The notes under the pieces are model-generated. The model was not told where the DNA came from and ran no database searches. It saw only the letters and a list, made by a program, of their open reading frames with translations. This document shows positions 1-10,345 of a stretch of DNA of 64,000 nt, piece by piece (positions within the stretch are counted from its first letter, which is position 1; every line of letters begins with the position of its first letter). Position numbers and translations under genes: made by a program. Source of the stretch: Histomonas meleagridis (lineage: Eukaryota > Parabasalia > Tritrichomonadida > Dientamoebidae); contig WSYJ01000157.1 of the NCBI GenBank assembly GCA_020186115.1, positions 434,001-498,000 on the forward strand, written 5' to 3'.

Positions 1-3000
1 TTCCATTATGTATTTAATTTAAGAGATTTATCTCGTGTAACTCAAGGTATTATTCAAGCTACACCTCAAACTATTAATAATTCGGAATTATTTGTTTCTT
101 TATTTGCACATGAATGTATGAGAGTTTTTAATGATAAATTCATTAATAATGATGATAAAAATTGGTTTTATAATACATTAATTAAAATTGGTGTCGAAAA
201 CTTTGGTGAAAATTATGAAAATGTATTAAGTGAATCAAATAAAACTTTATTCTGTTCATTTATGTCTGATATTGATTATACACAATATGAAGATATTGAT
301 GATAATTTAATACCACGATTATATGAAAAAGTAAATACTTTTGATGCATTAAATCAACGTTGTATCGAATTTATGAAACAACATAATTCTAAACCTAATA
401 CTAAAGGTCAAAAATTAGATTTAGTCTTATTTGATGATGCTATGAATCATTTAATACGTATTTCACGTATTATTGGATTACCTTATGGACATGCTTTATT
501 AGTAGGTGTAGGAGGTTCAGGTAAACAATCATTAACTAAATTAGCTTCAACTATTTTAGGATATACTATATTCCAAATATCACCTGGACGAAATTATAAT
601 ACAAATGATTTCTTATCTGATATTCGAGATTTATATCGTAGAACAGGTGTACAAAATAAACCTACGACATTTATATTTACTGATAATGAAGTTAAACAAG
701 AATCATTTTTAGAATATATTAATAATATGTTAACTACTGGTGAAATAGCTAATTTATTTACACGTGATAATTATGAAACTTTAATGAGTGATTTACGACA
801 AATATTTTATAAAGAAAAAAGAAATGAAGTTGATACTGATGAAAATGTTTGGGATTTCTTTATAAAAAGAGTTAAACGGAATTTACATATAGTATTATGT
901 TTTTCACCAGTAGGTGAACAATTTAGACAACGTAACTTAAAGTTCCCAGGATTATTTAATTGTTGTACTATCGATTGGTTTACACATTGGCCTCATCAAG
1001 GTTTAGTATCAGTAGCTTATAATTTCATATCTTCTATTAATATAGTAACATCACAAAATAATGATATTAAAGATAATTTAAGTGAATGTTTTGCTGATAT
1101 TCATGAATCAGTAAATGAAAGTTGTGAAGATTATTTCTCTAGATTTAGAAGAAGAACTTTTGTTACTCCTAAATCTTATTTATCATTCTTAAATTCATTT
1201 AAATCTTTATATAATTCACAATTAACTAAAATACAAAATGATGCTTCAAGAATGAAAGAAGGTTTAGAAAAGATTCGTGAAGCTAAAGATCAAGTAGCTA
1301 TAATGAAAGGAGAACTTGTTGAACAAGAAAATCAATTATCAATAGCACAACAACATGCACAACAAATGTTAGAAGGTTTAACTGTTAAAAGAAATGAAGC
1401 AGAGAATCAAAGACAAGAAGTCCAATTAATTAAAGAAGAACAACAAAAAGAAGCCGAGAAAATTAAGAAGATTCAAGAAGAAGCTCAACATGAATTAGAA
1501 TTAGCTGAACCTGCATTACAAAGAGCTACTGCAGCATTAAATTCAATATATCCAAATGATATTACTGAAATTGCAGGTTATGCAAGTCCACCACAATTAT
1601 TAAAGCGTATAATTGATGGTGTATCTATTTTAAGATATATGAAATTAGATCCTTATCAAGCAGAAATACAAAAATGTAAAACTCATGATGGAGAAGTCGA
1701 GTTTAATTCTATTGTACCTTCTTGGACAGGTTTAGGTCAAGTAATGTTAAAATCTTCAGACTTTTTAAAGTCATTAAAGACTTATAACTTAGAATTCATT
1801 AATGAAGAAATGTGTGATTTATTACAACCTTATTTAAGAATGGCTGATTTTAACCCACAAATTGCTGCTTCTTCTTCAAATGCTGCTGCAGGTCTTTGTG
1901 CTTGGGTACGTAATATGGTTGAATATCATGAAGTAGAGAAAGTAGTCCGACCTAAGAAATTAGCAGCTGCTACAGCACAAGCTAATTTAGAACGTGCTCA
2001 ATTAGAATTAGCTACAATCGAAGCACAATTAGCAGAAAAAGAAAAAGCATTAGAAGAATTACAAAAAGCTTATGATGATGCTATATTACAACAACAAAAG
2101 TTTAAGATTCAAGCCGAAAATACACAAAAGAAATTACATTCAGCACAAAATTTAATTGAAGCATTATCAGGAGAAAAGACTCGATGGGAAAATGAAGCAG
2201 AAACATTAAATGATTCAATCTATAAGACTATAGGTAATGCTATTATTGGTAGTGCCTTTAATTCATATTGTGGAATGTTTAATCATATATTTAGAAGAAC
2301 TTTCTTAAATGAGAAATGGCCTAATTTATTAAGTTTACATACAATACCATTTGATTCTACATTAAATATTATATCATTATTTACAAATGAAGCTATTTTA
2401 GATCAATGGCAATTACAAGGATTACCATCAGATGAATTATCACGTCAAAATGGTATAGTATGTACTAATGCACCAACTTATCCATTCTTAATTGATCCTC
2501 AAGGTCAAGCACATCGTTGGATTATTCAACGACATAAAAATGATCATTTAGTTATTACAAGTTTTGAAAATCGACATTTTAAGATACATGTTGAAAACGC
2601 TATACAAAATGGTTATCCTTTATTAATTGAAGATTGTGGTGAAGAAATTGATCCTTTACTTGATAATGTATTAGCTAAGAATTATATTAAATCTGGTAAA
2701 TATACACAAGTATCTTTAGGTGGGAGAGAAGTTACTATGGAAGAAGGTTTTACTTTATATTTAACTACTAAATTACCAAATCCAAAGTTTTCACCTGAAA
2801 CATTTGCTAAAACAGCAGTCATCGAATTCTCTGTGACACAATTTGGGTTAGAAGAACAATTATTAAATTTGGTGATATTACGAGAGAAAGAAAACTTAGA
2901 AAATGAAAGACAACGACTTTTAGAACAAGTTGCAGAATTAAGAAAGACTTTAATTGATTTAGAGAATTTACTTTTAGAACAATTACGTTCTTCTGAAGGT

Positions 3001-5793
3001 AACTTATTAGAAAACACTACATTAATTACTACTTTAGCTTCAACAAAACAAAAATCACAAGAAAATAAAGAAAGTTTAAACTCTGCAATGGAAACAAATC
3101 AAAAGATCACAAAATCGAGAGAAGATTATCGACCAGTTGCTATTCGAGGAGCAGTAATATATTTCTTAATACAAGAAATGTCATTAGTTAACCCTATGTA
3201 TCAAGTTTCATTAGATCAATTTTTAAATAAATTTTATGAATCGATTGAAAAAGCAGAACCTGATAACTTCCCTAAGAAACGTATTGAAAACATTATTAAT
3301 ACATTAACAGAAACTTGTTGGGCTTATATTATTCGAGGTTTATATGAGAAAGATAAATTATTATTCTGTTTACAATTAGCTTTAAAGATTGAAATGTCAT
3401 TACCACCTGAACAAAATCCAATTGATTTTAATGATTATCAAACATTTATTAAAGCTGGTTCTATATTAACAGGTAATGTAACAATTGATGAACAATTACC
3501 AGAAATATTTGAACCTGTTCGTGATAATATTATTGCGTTAAGTAAATTAAATTCATTACGTGGATTTATTTCACATATATCAAGTTCACCTTTAGAATGG
3601 ACAAAATTAATGACATCTCAAACACCTGAAAATGATCCATTACCTAATTTCGGACAAACTAAACAAGAAGATGTTAAACCATTCATACGTGCAATAATAA
3701 TTCGATGTTTAAGACCTGATAGAGCTATAGCAGCATCACAAAATTATATACAACAATTCTTAGGTAAACAATATATGGAATTCCCATCAATATCTATCGA
3801 TGATATAGCTGTCGAAGCAGGTAATAAGTCACCAATTATATTCTTATTATCACCTGGCGCTGATCCTACTCCATTAGTAGAAGAAGCTGCACGTAAAGCT
3901 AAACAAACATTAAATACAATATCTATGGGTCAAGGAAGAGAAGAATTTGCTGAGAACTTTATTAATCAATCGAAACATAAAGGCGAATGGGTTTTATTAC
4001 AAAATTGTCATTTAGGATTAAAATATATGGAAACATTATTTGAGAAATATAAATCAGATCAAATTAATGAATCTAAACCAGAAAATAACACTACAAATAA
4101 TAATGAAAATAAAAATAACAATAATAATAATAATAAAGAACAACAAAATAAAGTTACTAATCCAAATTATAGATTATGGATTACAACTGAAGTACATCCA
4201 AAATTCCCAATTTCTTTATTACAATTATCTATAAAACTTACGAATGAACCACCCGCTGGTGCTAGAGCTTCAATGAAAAGAACTTTATCTTCAATAACTC
4301 AACAAATGATAGATACTATGGAAACTAGTGAATGGCATCGTCTAATTTATATCTTGTCATTCTTTAATACTACTGTACAAGAACGTCGTAAATTCGGCCC
4401 TTTAGGTTGGTGTATTCCTTATGAATTTAACGTTTCTGATTTTAGTGCATCGCTATCGTTTATGGCAAGTCAAATCACGGAGGCCGTTAAGACGTCAAAA
4501 GGTTATTTCGAAGAGTCATTTTGGCAGACGATACGATATGGAATATGTGAAATTCATTACGGAGGACGTGTTACTGATGAATTAGATCGAAGATTAATTA
4601 GAACTATCGGAGAACATTACTTTAATAATCAAAGAGTGTTCCCAAGTAATAATGAAACAAATAGTTTCGATGGACCACCAAAACATGAATATTTGATTTA
4701 TGATTGTTCACAAGTTTCACAATTTATCGAAAAGGCTAATGAAATACCACAAAATGATCCTCCTGATATCTTTGGTTTACATTCTTTGGCAGATGTTAAA
4801 CTTCGTCGAGATCAAGCTAATGAGATCTTCCAAAAGATTATTGATATACAACCCAAAGAAAGCTCAATAGGTGGCCTAACACGAGAGTCTGTTGTCTTAC
4901 AAAAAATCCATGATTTATTACCATTAGTTCCAGAAGATTTCGATATGGATCATGTTCGTAGTCAAGTCGAACTACGCAAATTCAAGCCACTTGACATCTG
5001 TTGCAAGCAAGAGATCGAACGTATGCAAATAGTATTGAACACATTACGATCTACATTAACAGATTTAGAATTAGCTATTGATGGCTCAATCGTAATGAAC
5101 GATTTATTATATAACTCTATGAACTCATTATATGATGGCCGAATCCCACAACATTGGCGAAAGATCTCATGGTCAGCAAACAGCTTAAAAGATTGGTTCG
5201 ATCAAGTCAAACTTCGCTATGACCAATATAACAAATGGATCGACAATGGCAAAGTCGATGCGTATTGGCTTGGCGGCATGTTCAATCCTGCCGGCTTCCT
5301 CACATCGCTCCGGCAAGAAACATGTCGCGTTGAGCATTGGTCATTAGATCAAACATTTCTCATGTCAGAAGTGCAAAGTCCAACACGAAACAATAATAAT
5401 AATAATAACAATAGTAGTGACAAAGATAACAGGTTCATATTCATTAAGGGATTATACTTAGAAGGAGCGCGTTGGGGTAAAGCACAAGGAAATAATAACC
5501 AAAGCGGCGCTTGGGGACTCACTGAGTTACTGACATCGACAGGAAGAGGTAAAACAGGGAAACTGGTCACCGACTTAAGGAACGAAATGCCGCTAATTAA
5601 GTTGTGGACAGTGAAAAGAGATAACAATAATAAGGAAATCACATTCAGAACGGACAGCGACACATACGTATGCCCCGTGTACTCGAGCACGCAAAGAACT
5701 GACCAGAACTACGTGTTCAGCCTCCCGCTCAAGTCATTGAACAATAAGGCAAAGCACTGGGTGCTGCGCGGAGTGTGCATGACAACAGTTTAG
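1..5793 (+). CDS. Dynein heavy chain, 3' half (5' end outside window)
   Basis: ATP-driven microtubule motor, probably axonemal. The frame is open from base 1, where a conserved HYVFNLRDLSRV stretch marks the end of AAA3, so the first ATG at 118 is internal. Visible in order: AAA4 P-loop GVGGSGKQS (about nt 505-535), the two stalk coiled coils (about 1200-1520 and 1920-2200) around the microtubule-binding tip, AAA5 and AAA6, and a C-terminal domain ending in HWVLRGVCMTTV. About 1,930 codons are present; full-length heavy chains are over 4,000 residues, so the tail and AAA1-3 lie upstream. Two Asn-rich low-complexity inserts lie near nt 4070-4150 and 5390-5425. Codon use turns visibly less AT-rich after about nt 4430. 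I cannot assign inner- or outer-arm class from this part. The family call is very secure. Confidence 0.97.
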   Translation, partial: FHYVFNLRDLSRVTQGIIQATPQTINNSELFVSLFAHECMRVFNDKFINNDDKNWFYNTLIKIGVENFGENYENVLSESNKTLFCSFMSDIDYTQYEDIDDNLIPRLYEKVNTFDALNQRCIEFMKQHNSKPNTKGQKLDLVLFDDAMNHLIRISRIIGLPYGHALLVGVGGSGKQSLTKLASTILGYTIFQISPGRNYNTNDFLSDIRDLYRRTGVQNKPTTFIFTDNEVKQESFLEYINNMLTTGEIANLFTRDNYETLMSDLRQIFYKEKRNEVDTDENVWDFFIKRVKRNLHIVLCFSPVGEQFRQRNLKFPGLFNCCTIDWFTHWPHQGLVSVAYNFISSINIVTSQNNDIKDNLSECFADIHESVNESCEDYFSRFRRRTFVTPKSYLSFLNSFKSLYNSQLTKIQNDASRMKEGLEKIREAKDQVAIMKGELVEQENQLSIAQQHAQQMLEGLTVKRNEAENQRQEVQLIKEEQQKEAEKIKKIQEEAQHELELAEPALQRATAALNSIYPNDITEIAGYASPPQLLKRIIDGVSILRYMKLDPYQAEIQKCKTHDGEVEFNSIVPSWTGLGQVMLKSSDFLKSLKTYNLEFINEEMCDLLQPYLRMADFNPQIAASSSNAAAGLCAWVRNMVEYHEVEKVVRPKKLAAATAQANLERAQLELATIEAQLAEKEKALEELQKAYDDAILQQQKFKIQAENTQKKLHSAQNLIEALSGEKTRWENEAETLNDSIYKTIGNAIIGSAFNSYCGMFNHIFRRTFLNEKWPNLLSLHTIPFDSTLNIISLFTNEAILDQWQLQGLPSDELSRQNGIVCTNAPTYPFLIDPQGQAHRWIIQRHKNDHLVITSFENRHFKIHVENAIQNGYPLLIEDCGEEIDPLLDNVLAKNYIKSGKYTQVSLGGREVTMEEGFTLYLTTKLPNPKFSPETFAKTAVIEFSVTQFGLEEQLLNLVILREKENLENERQRLLEQVAELRKTLIDLENLLLEQLRSSEGNLLENTTLITTLASTKQKSQENKESLNSAMETNQKITKSREDYRPVAIRGAVIYFLIQEMSLVNPMYQVSLDQFLNKFYESIEKAEPDNFPKKRIENIINTLTETCWAYIIRGLYEKDKLLFCLQLALKIEMSLPPEQNPIDFNDYQTFIKAGSILTGNVTIDEQLPEIFEPVRDNIIALSKLNSLRGFISHISSSPLEWTKLMTSQTPENDPLPNFGQTKQEDVKPFIRAIIIRCLRPDRAIAASQNYIQQFLGKQYMEFPSISIDDIAVEAGNKSPIIFLLSPGADPTPLVEEAARKAKQTLNTISMGQGREEFAENFINQSKHKGEWVLLQNCHLGLKYMETLFEKYKSDQINESKPENNTTNNNENKNNNNNNNKEQQNKVTNPNYRLWITTEVHPKFPISLLQLSIKLTNEPPAGARASMKRTLSSITQQMIDTMETSEWHRLIYILSFFNTTVQERRKFGPLGWCIPYEFNVSDFSASLSFMASQITEAVKTSKGYFEESFWQTIRYGICEIHYGGRVTDELDRRLIRTIGEHYFNNQRVFPSNNETNSFDGPPKHEYLIYDCSQVSQFIEKANEIPQNDPPDIFGLHSLADVKLRRDQANEIFQKIIDIQPKESSIGGLTRESVVLQKIHDLLPLVPEDFDMDHVRSQVELRKFKPLDICCKQEIERMQIVLNTLRSTLTDLELAIDGSIVMNDLLYNSMNSLYDGRIPQHWRKISWSANSLKDWFDQVKLRYDQYNKWIDNGKVDAYWLGGMFNPAGFLTSLRQETCRVEHWSLDQTFLMSEVQSPTRNNNNNNNNSSDKDNRFIFIKGLYLEGARWGKAQGNNNQSGAWGLTELLTSTGRGKTGKLVTDLRNEMPLIKLWTVKRDNNNKEITFRTDSDTYVCPVYSSTQRTDQNYVFSLPLKSLNNKAKHWVLRGVCMTTV

Positions 5794-5900
5794 TAAAGTG
5801 ATACTTTATGAAGTAATGCAAATCGAAATTTTTGATGAACTGTAATGCGAAGTAATTAATTGACAAATTACTGATGAATGTTTACTCTATTGAAAAAAAT

Positions 5901-6420
5901 GAGTGTGTCATCAAGAAAATGAGTGTGTTATCAAGAAAATGAGTATGTTATCAAGAAAATGAGTATGTTATCAAGAAAATGAGTATGTTATCAAGAAAAT
6001 GAGTATGTTATCAAGAAAATGAGTGTGTTATCAAGAAAATGAGTATGTTATCAAGAAAATGAGTATGTTATCAAGAAAATGAGTATGTTATCAAGAAAAT
6101 GAGTATGTTATCAAGAAAATGAGTGTGTTATCAAGAAAATGAGTATGTTATCAAGAAAATGAGTATGTTATCAAGAAAATGAGTATGTTATCAAGAAAAT
6201 GAGTATGTTATCAAGAAAATGAGTATGTTATCAAGAAAATGAGTGTGTTATCAAGAAAATGAGTATGTCATCAAGAAAATGAGTATGTTATCAAGAAAAT
6301 GAGTATGTTATCAAGAAAATGAGTGTGTTATCAAGAAAATGAGTATGTTATCAAGAAAATGAGTATGTTATCAAGAAAATGAGTGTGTTATCAAGAAAAT
6401 GAGTATGTTATCAAGATAAT
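5901..6420. repeat. Minisatellite, 26 copies of a 20-bp unit
   Basis: Twenty-six head-to-tail units of GAGTRTGTTATCAAGAAAAT run in perfect 20-bp register with no indels. Variation is almost confined to base 5 (A or G); units 1 and 18 have GTCA instead of GTTA, and the last unit ends GATAAT. The array begins about 107 bp after the dynein stop. A unit of 20 is not a multiple of three and every frame meets TGA, so it is not coding. There are no unique spacers, so it is not CRISPR-like. Confidence 0.98.
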
Positions 6421-6479
6421 CTTATTAAAACCCTGTTGAAAATCTTCTTAAATTATATTTAACCTAGAAATTCAAGAAC

Positions 6480-7145
6480 TTTAATATCGACATTTACTAA
6501 CAAAAAGATATTGATATCAATCAGCCGCAGTTCAAGTGCTTGTTCATCAGATGCAATACCACTAAATGTAGCAAACCAGATTTTGCAAGTGAAATAAGTT
6601 TTTTAAATAATATAAAAATTTATCCAATTTCAAAAGATTCAACAACTCGTACGATAATTCATATTCACTGCCAATTTGTTTGCAGCGGTCAAGGATGCTG
6701 TATTACTACACCTAATTCACCAGCTCCTAATTCATGAATTATGGCATATGGTACAAAATGTAATTATTCATCAGATTCACATGAATTCTCTTACACTTAT
6801 GGACTGCGACATGTTAACTTCAAACACGCCACTTCCTTTTCCTGGAATTACACATGATATTTCAATAAACTTGAAACTTTGGGAGCAAGCAACTTGCCTT
6901 CTAGAACTATACCAATCATCATAACGATTCAATGCCACTCATTCAAAAGTTTGTTGTCATCATCTTTTTCTCCAAACTTACAGCAGAGACAGCAACAAAG
7001 CATTTTCTTTAACTTTATTGCTTTATTCCTCCTGTTCCATCATAGAATACCAATAAAACATATCAACGAAATCACTCAGCAACAAAATGATTTTTCGAAA
7101 ATAACTATTAAGTTTCTGACGCTTATTGACTTAACTTGGCATTGA
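6480..7145 (+). pseudogene. Relic of a surface-protein gene
   Basis: Several overlapping short frames read like protein but are interrupted. They include a Cys-containing stretch beginning FIRCNTTKCSKP, then in another frame a stretch reading SYTYGLRHVNFKHATSFSW. The style (short beta-strand-like units, N/S/T/F-rich with scattered Cys) recalls the beta-helix part of the membrane protein at 27.7-29.9 kb, but I did not align them. No single frame is open and no convincing start was found. Probably a decayed fragment carried in with the neighbouring repeats. Confidence 0.4.
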
Positions 7146-7553
7146 TTTATTGCGCCTTATAAAATCTATGACAATAATCAAATGCATTATGATTAATGAC
7201 ACCTTATCATTATTACTATTAATTAAATTATTTGGATGAATGAATTTTATGGAAGTTGGACGAATATTATCTACAACATTGTTGTAGCATTCGTTGGGAA
7301 TGCATATGGTGATCATTTTGATGATAAATTGCATTTTAATTGGCATGAAGATGATATATATTATTTCCAAAGATTTTTCTCATCGAAACTCTAATGACAA
7401 CAACCAACAAACACTTGCTCCAATATATTTTGGTGTGTCTTTAGTGTTGTACAAATAACCAGAATTATCATTTCAACTTCGAACATTTTCATTTGTGCCA
7501 AGTGAAATACGAATAAGCATGACATACTATAGGTAAAAGCACTAAAAATTAAA
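7146..7553. other. Intergenic, nothing recognised
   Basis: AT-rich DNA between the relic and the next small gene. The only frame over 60 codons (minus strand, 7131-7370) has low-complexity composition and no recognisable motif, so it is not called. Confidence 0.6.
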
Positions 7554-7868
7554 ATGTCATGGGGAGGCGACGATTGGGGAGCACCACATGCTGGAACGTG
7601 GGGTTATGATAATGAGGCCGAAGTCAGGCAGAGTGGGCTAAAAAGCAATCAATCAAATGATTCGATGGATTGGGACCAACCTTATAGCTCATTTCCTGGA
7701 ACGCTTTTGGATTCGAATCCAACGACAGTTGAACCGCCTCCATCGATAAGTTCTGGAAAAAAGATGCTCATATTGTAGGTTCAGTTAAATAGATACCATG
7801 AACAAAAAGTTTTACTATTGGAAGCTGATCCTATAAAACGTGGTACTATGTGCACAACCAATAAATAG
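7554..7868 (+). pseudogene. Small unknown protein interrupted by an in-frame TAG
   Basis: From ATG the frame encodes 74 residues rich in Gly, Trp, Asp, Ser and Pro, starting MSWGGDDWGAPHAGTWGYD, and stops at TAG (7776-7778). The same frame then stays open for another 29 codons reading VQLNRYHEQKVLLLEADP and onward to TAG at 7866-7868. The downstream half looks like genuine coiled-coil protein, so the gene is either broken by one nonsense change or carries an unrecognised short intron there. I do not recognise the protein. An ankyrin relic follows directly. Confidence 0.45.
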
Positions 7869-7987
7869 TCAAATTACTTCACAAAAAGGAATTGATATTA
7901 ATGCTAAAGATATTAATTTATTTTATTTAAAATTTATTTTAATAATTTTGGATTTCAGAACAATGTTTGGAAATTATTTTTACATTT
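7868..7987 (+). pseudogene. Solitary ankyrin half-repeat with its spacer
   Basis: The end of an ankyrin unit (VKLL, then with a one-base frame slip KGIDINAKDI) is followed by a 73-nt AT-rich spacer. The spacer has the layout of those at 13.8, 54-56 and 57 kb: 54 nt, then GGA, then 16 nt. No following repeat is recognisable. It is a dispersed, broken copy of the block-plus-spacer module. Confidence 0.55.
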
Positions 7988-8131
7988 GAAAGAAGTTTAA
8001 AAAATTATTTGAAGTACATCATAAAAAATTGATAATTTTACTAATCATATACTGTATGTATAAAAAAATAAAACAAAACATTGAAAAAATATTCATTTCT
8101 TAAAATATTTAATACAAACAAAAAATAAAAT

Positions 8132-8548
8132 TCATATTTGACTGAATTTTTTCAATTTGTTGACCTCATTTTGAATCAATTTTTGTCTCTTTTGCTTGAA
8201 TGCTTGTAACTCTGAGTGCTTCTTAAAGTGTATCTTAACAACAGCTTGGTAAAGCTTTTCTTCTTGATCAATCAATGGATCGTATTTTGATGCATTTTGT
8301 GTATTCGACCATTTTTGCTTAAGTTTCTCAGCCATTTCTCTAATTTTTTCTCTGCGGGGATTCTTCCATGATTCCATTTTTGGTTGGATTATTTTAATCG
8401 CATTAAAATATGAGTTTACTAAATCCTCTAAATTTTTCATTTGTTTCCTAATACTTACTTTTTTAGCTTCAATCTGTATTGTAAGTTCCTTGTATCTTGA
8501 AAGTTCAATGGCAATCTGTTCTTGAATTTCATTCTGATTGTTTATCAT
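8132..8548 (-). CDS. Small coiled-coil protein
   Basis: A 138-residue protein starting MINNQNEIQEQIAIEL. It is dominated by Lys, Glu, Gln, Leu and Ile with long stretches of helical heptad character, so it probably forms a coiled coil. There is no signal peptide or membrane segment. It lies downstream of, and on the same strand as, the 8625-9822 gene, separated by 76 bp. Family not recognised. Coding character (even residue use, sharp start and stop) is reasonable. Confidence 0.65.
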   Translation of the reverse strand: MINNQNEIQEQIAIELSRYKELTIQIEAKKVSIRKQMKNLEDLVNSYFNAIKIIQPKMESWKNPRREKIREMAEKLKQKWSNTQNASKYDPLIDQEEKLYQAVVKIHFKKHSELQAFKQKRQKLIQNEVNKLKKFSQI

Positions 8549-8624
8549 TTCGTAAAAATGTACGTTAAACAGTTTGGCAAAAAATTCAAATTTGATAAAG
8601 TAAAAAAAAAATTAGTTAACATCA

Positions 8625-9822
8625 TTACAATAGAGGGAGAATTTCATCATATGTTTTTTTTAAATCAATATATAAATGTATGCTATGGTTTATAGTAGCT
8701 ATTCTTTTGATTTCATCATCAAAAATATCTAAAGGTTTCATTTCAAAATAGAAGTAATAACATAATGAGGATAATGATTGATACAAAAAGAAGAAAATTA
8801 TTCGATCTAATTTAGTAAGAAATAAGTTGTTCATACAATTTTTCCACATTATTCATTATTGCTTTTGACGAAGCATATTTTGGAGGATTTGCAATATAAA
8901 TTGTTGATATTATCTTTTTTAGTTTGTCTGTTGGAATCGAATAATTTGAACATATATAACAAACAATTAAAAGTGCCGCAAAAGAAACGCATTGGAACAA
9001 TAATCCTTCGATTTGCTTTTGAGCTGGTCGAACCTTTGATTTAATTAATTGTTCCTTTGGAAGAAGTACATCGCTGTGAACCACAACATGACTCTGTGCA
9101 AGCGAAATTACTTTTTCCAGAACCCAATCAACTGTAATTTCTTGTGAATTAGTTTCGTTCATGAAATCAATTTCGTTTTCTGATTTCATTCCTGTCTTTG
9201 GATTTAGTTGAAATAAGTACTCGCTTGGAACATAACATGGCGAATATTCCTTAATAAAAAAGGCAACAAGAAAGAATTTGACGTTGTTTTGAATTCGACT
9301 TCCAAGGACTCGACATACTTGAGCAGACCCGATATATGAATGAAGAATTACTGCTAATGAGCCTATTTCTGGATCAGCATGATCAGCCCTGTGCTTGATA
9401 ACTGCTGGAGGTGGGTTGGTTAGTATGGGGAGCTGGAAAATTATGTTTTTGTTGGGTGATCTTATATTTGGCGGATGTATAATGTTTTGATTTATTTTCT
9501 TTTGGCGAAGCTTTGGAGGGAGCTGACATGTGTTGACAATTATAGGAGATGGTTGATTGGATATATCATTATTTGATAATCGTGGACTTCTTCTTGGACT
9601 CTCTGTTTTAGTATTGAACATTTCACATAGCTGGTCTGTAGAAATTGATGTGTTTTGTATTGAATGAAAGTATCTTTGAATCAATTTTCGTGTTTCTTTG
9701 GGATCATGTTCTGAGATTTCTTGAATTGTTTTATCATCTGGCTTATTTGGTTCAAGCCCTGTTTGAAGAATTAGGTGCCTTATTGAAGCAAGTTGAGCCA
9801 CTGTATAAGGTGAATTCTCCAT
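8625..9822 (-). CDS. Unknown protein, with a frame break near its 3' end
   Basis: The main frame runs from ATG 9822 to a stop at 8812 (336 residues). It has a basic SPRRSPRLS motif near residue 80, a Pro-rich linker, then a compact-looking C-terminal half. TTG and GTT codons just upstream were not used as start. A second frame carries on without a gap as DRIIFFFLYQSLSSL down to 8625 (about 60 more codons) and reads as real protein. Removing 16 nt (8823-8808, ATTTCTTACTAAATTA) joins the two frames. That stretch resembles the 17- and 18-nt inserts at 19.2 and 19.5 kb. A one-base frameshift is the plainer alternative. Function unknown. Confidence 0.6.
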
Positions 9823-9827
9823 AACCA

Positions 9828-9845
9828 AATAAACGGACGTTTATT
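9828..9845. promoter_or_regulatory. Palindrome next to the start of the 8625-9822 gene
   Basis: AATAAACG-GA-CGTTTATT is a perfect 8-2-8 inverted repeat ending 5 bp from the ATG. Its AACG core recurs in other intergenic palindromes in the window. A binding site is possible but not shown. Confidence 0.35.
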
Positions 9846-10345
9846 AATCAAAAAATGCAAACGGCCTCTAGCATAAATTTCGATTTTCTTGCTATTTAAT
9901 GTTTATTTATGGAAAATAAATACCAAAAAAATTTAAACATATTTAAGTGTATATTATTATGTTAAAAAATATTTAATAATTCTAATATTTGTCTAGTTTT
10001 GACAACATAACATTTTTATTGAGAACGTTTAAACGTAAACGTAATCCATTAACATCGTCAAAACCCCGCCAAAAACTATAAACCAGTCAAATTAATAACG
10101 TTCAAAATTTTATGAAGAAAAAAGTCTAAAAGAGCATTAGAAGAAAAAAAAGAGTTTATTAAAAAGAGTACTTTGGCGTACAAGCCAAAAAAAAGAAAGT
10201 ATTATTCCAATAAGTGTCACGAAGACATACATAATGGTATAATACAAAAAAAACTACACTAGGTAGAAAAAAAAGAGTAAATAATAAGTTGTTTGTGGCT
10301 ATACAAGCCGATGAAATATATATAATTGCATAAAAATGAAATCGA
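9846..10345. other. Intergenic region with a second AACGT palindrome
   Basis: AT-rich. It holds a perfect 12-bp palindrome ACGTTTAAACGT (10025-10036) followed at once by two more ACGT-type steps. The frame at 10159-10392 on the minus strand is low-complexity overlap with the kinase end and is not called. Confidence 0.5.

Noticed and set aside
5901-6420. CRISPR-like regular repeat array
   Set aside because: Units are directly adjacent with no unique spacers, and the DNA is eukaryotic; it is a minisatellite.
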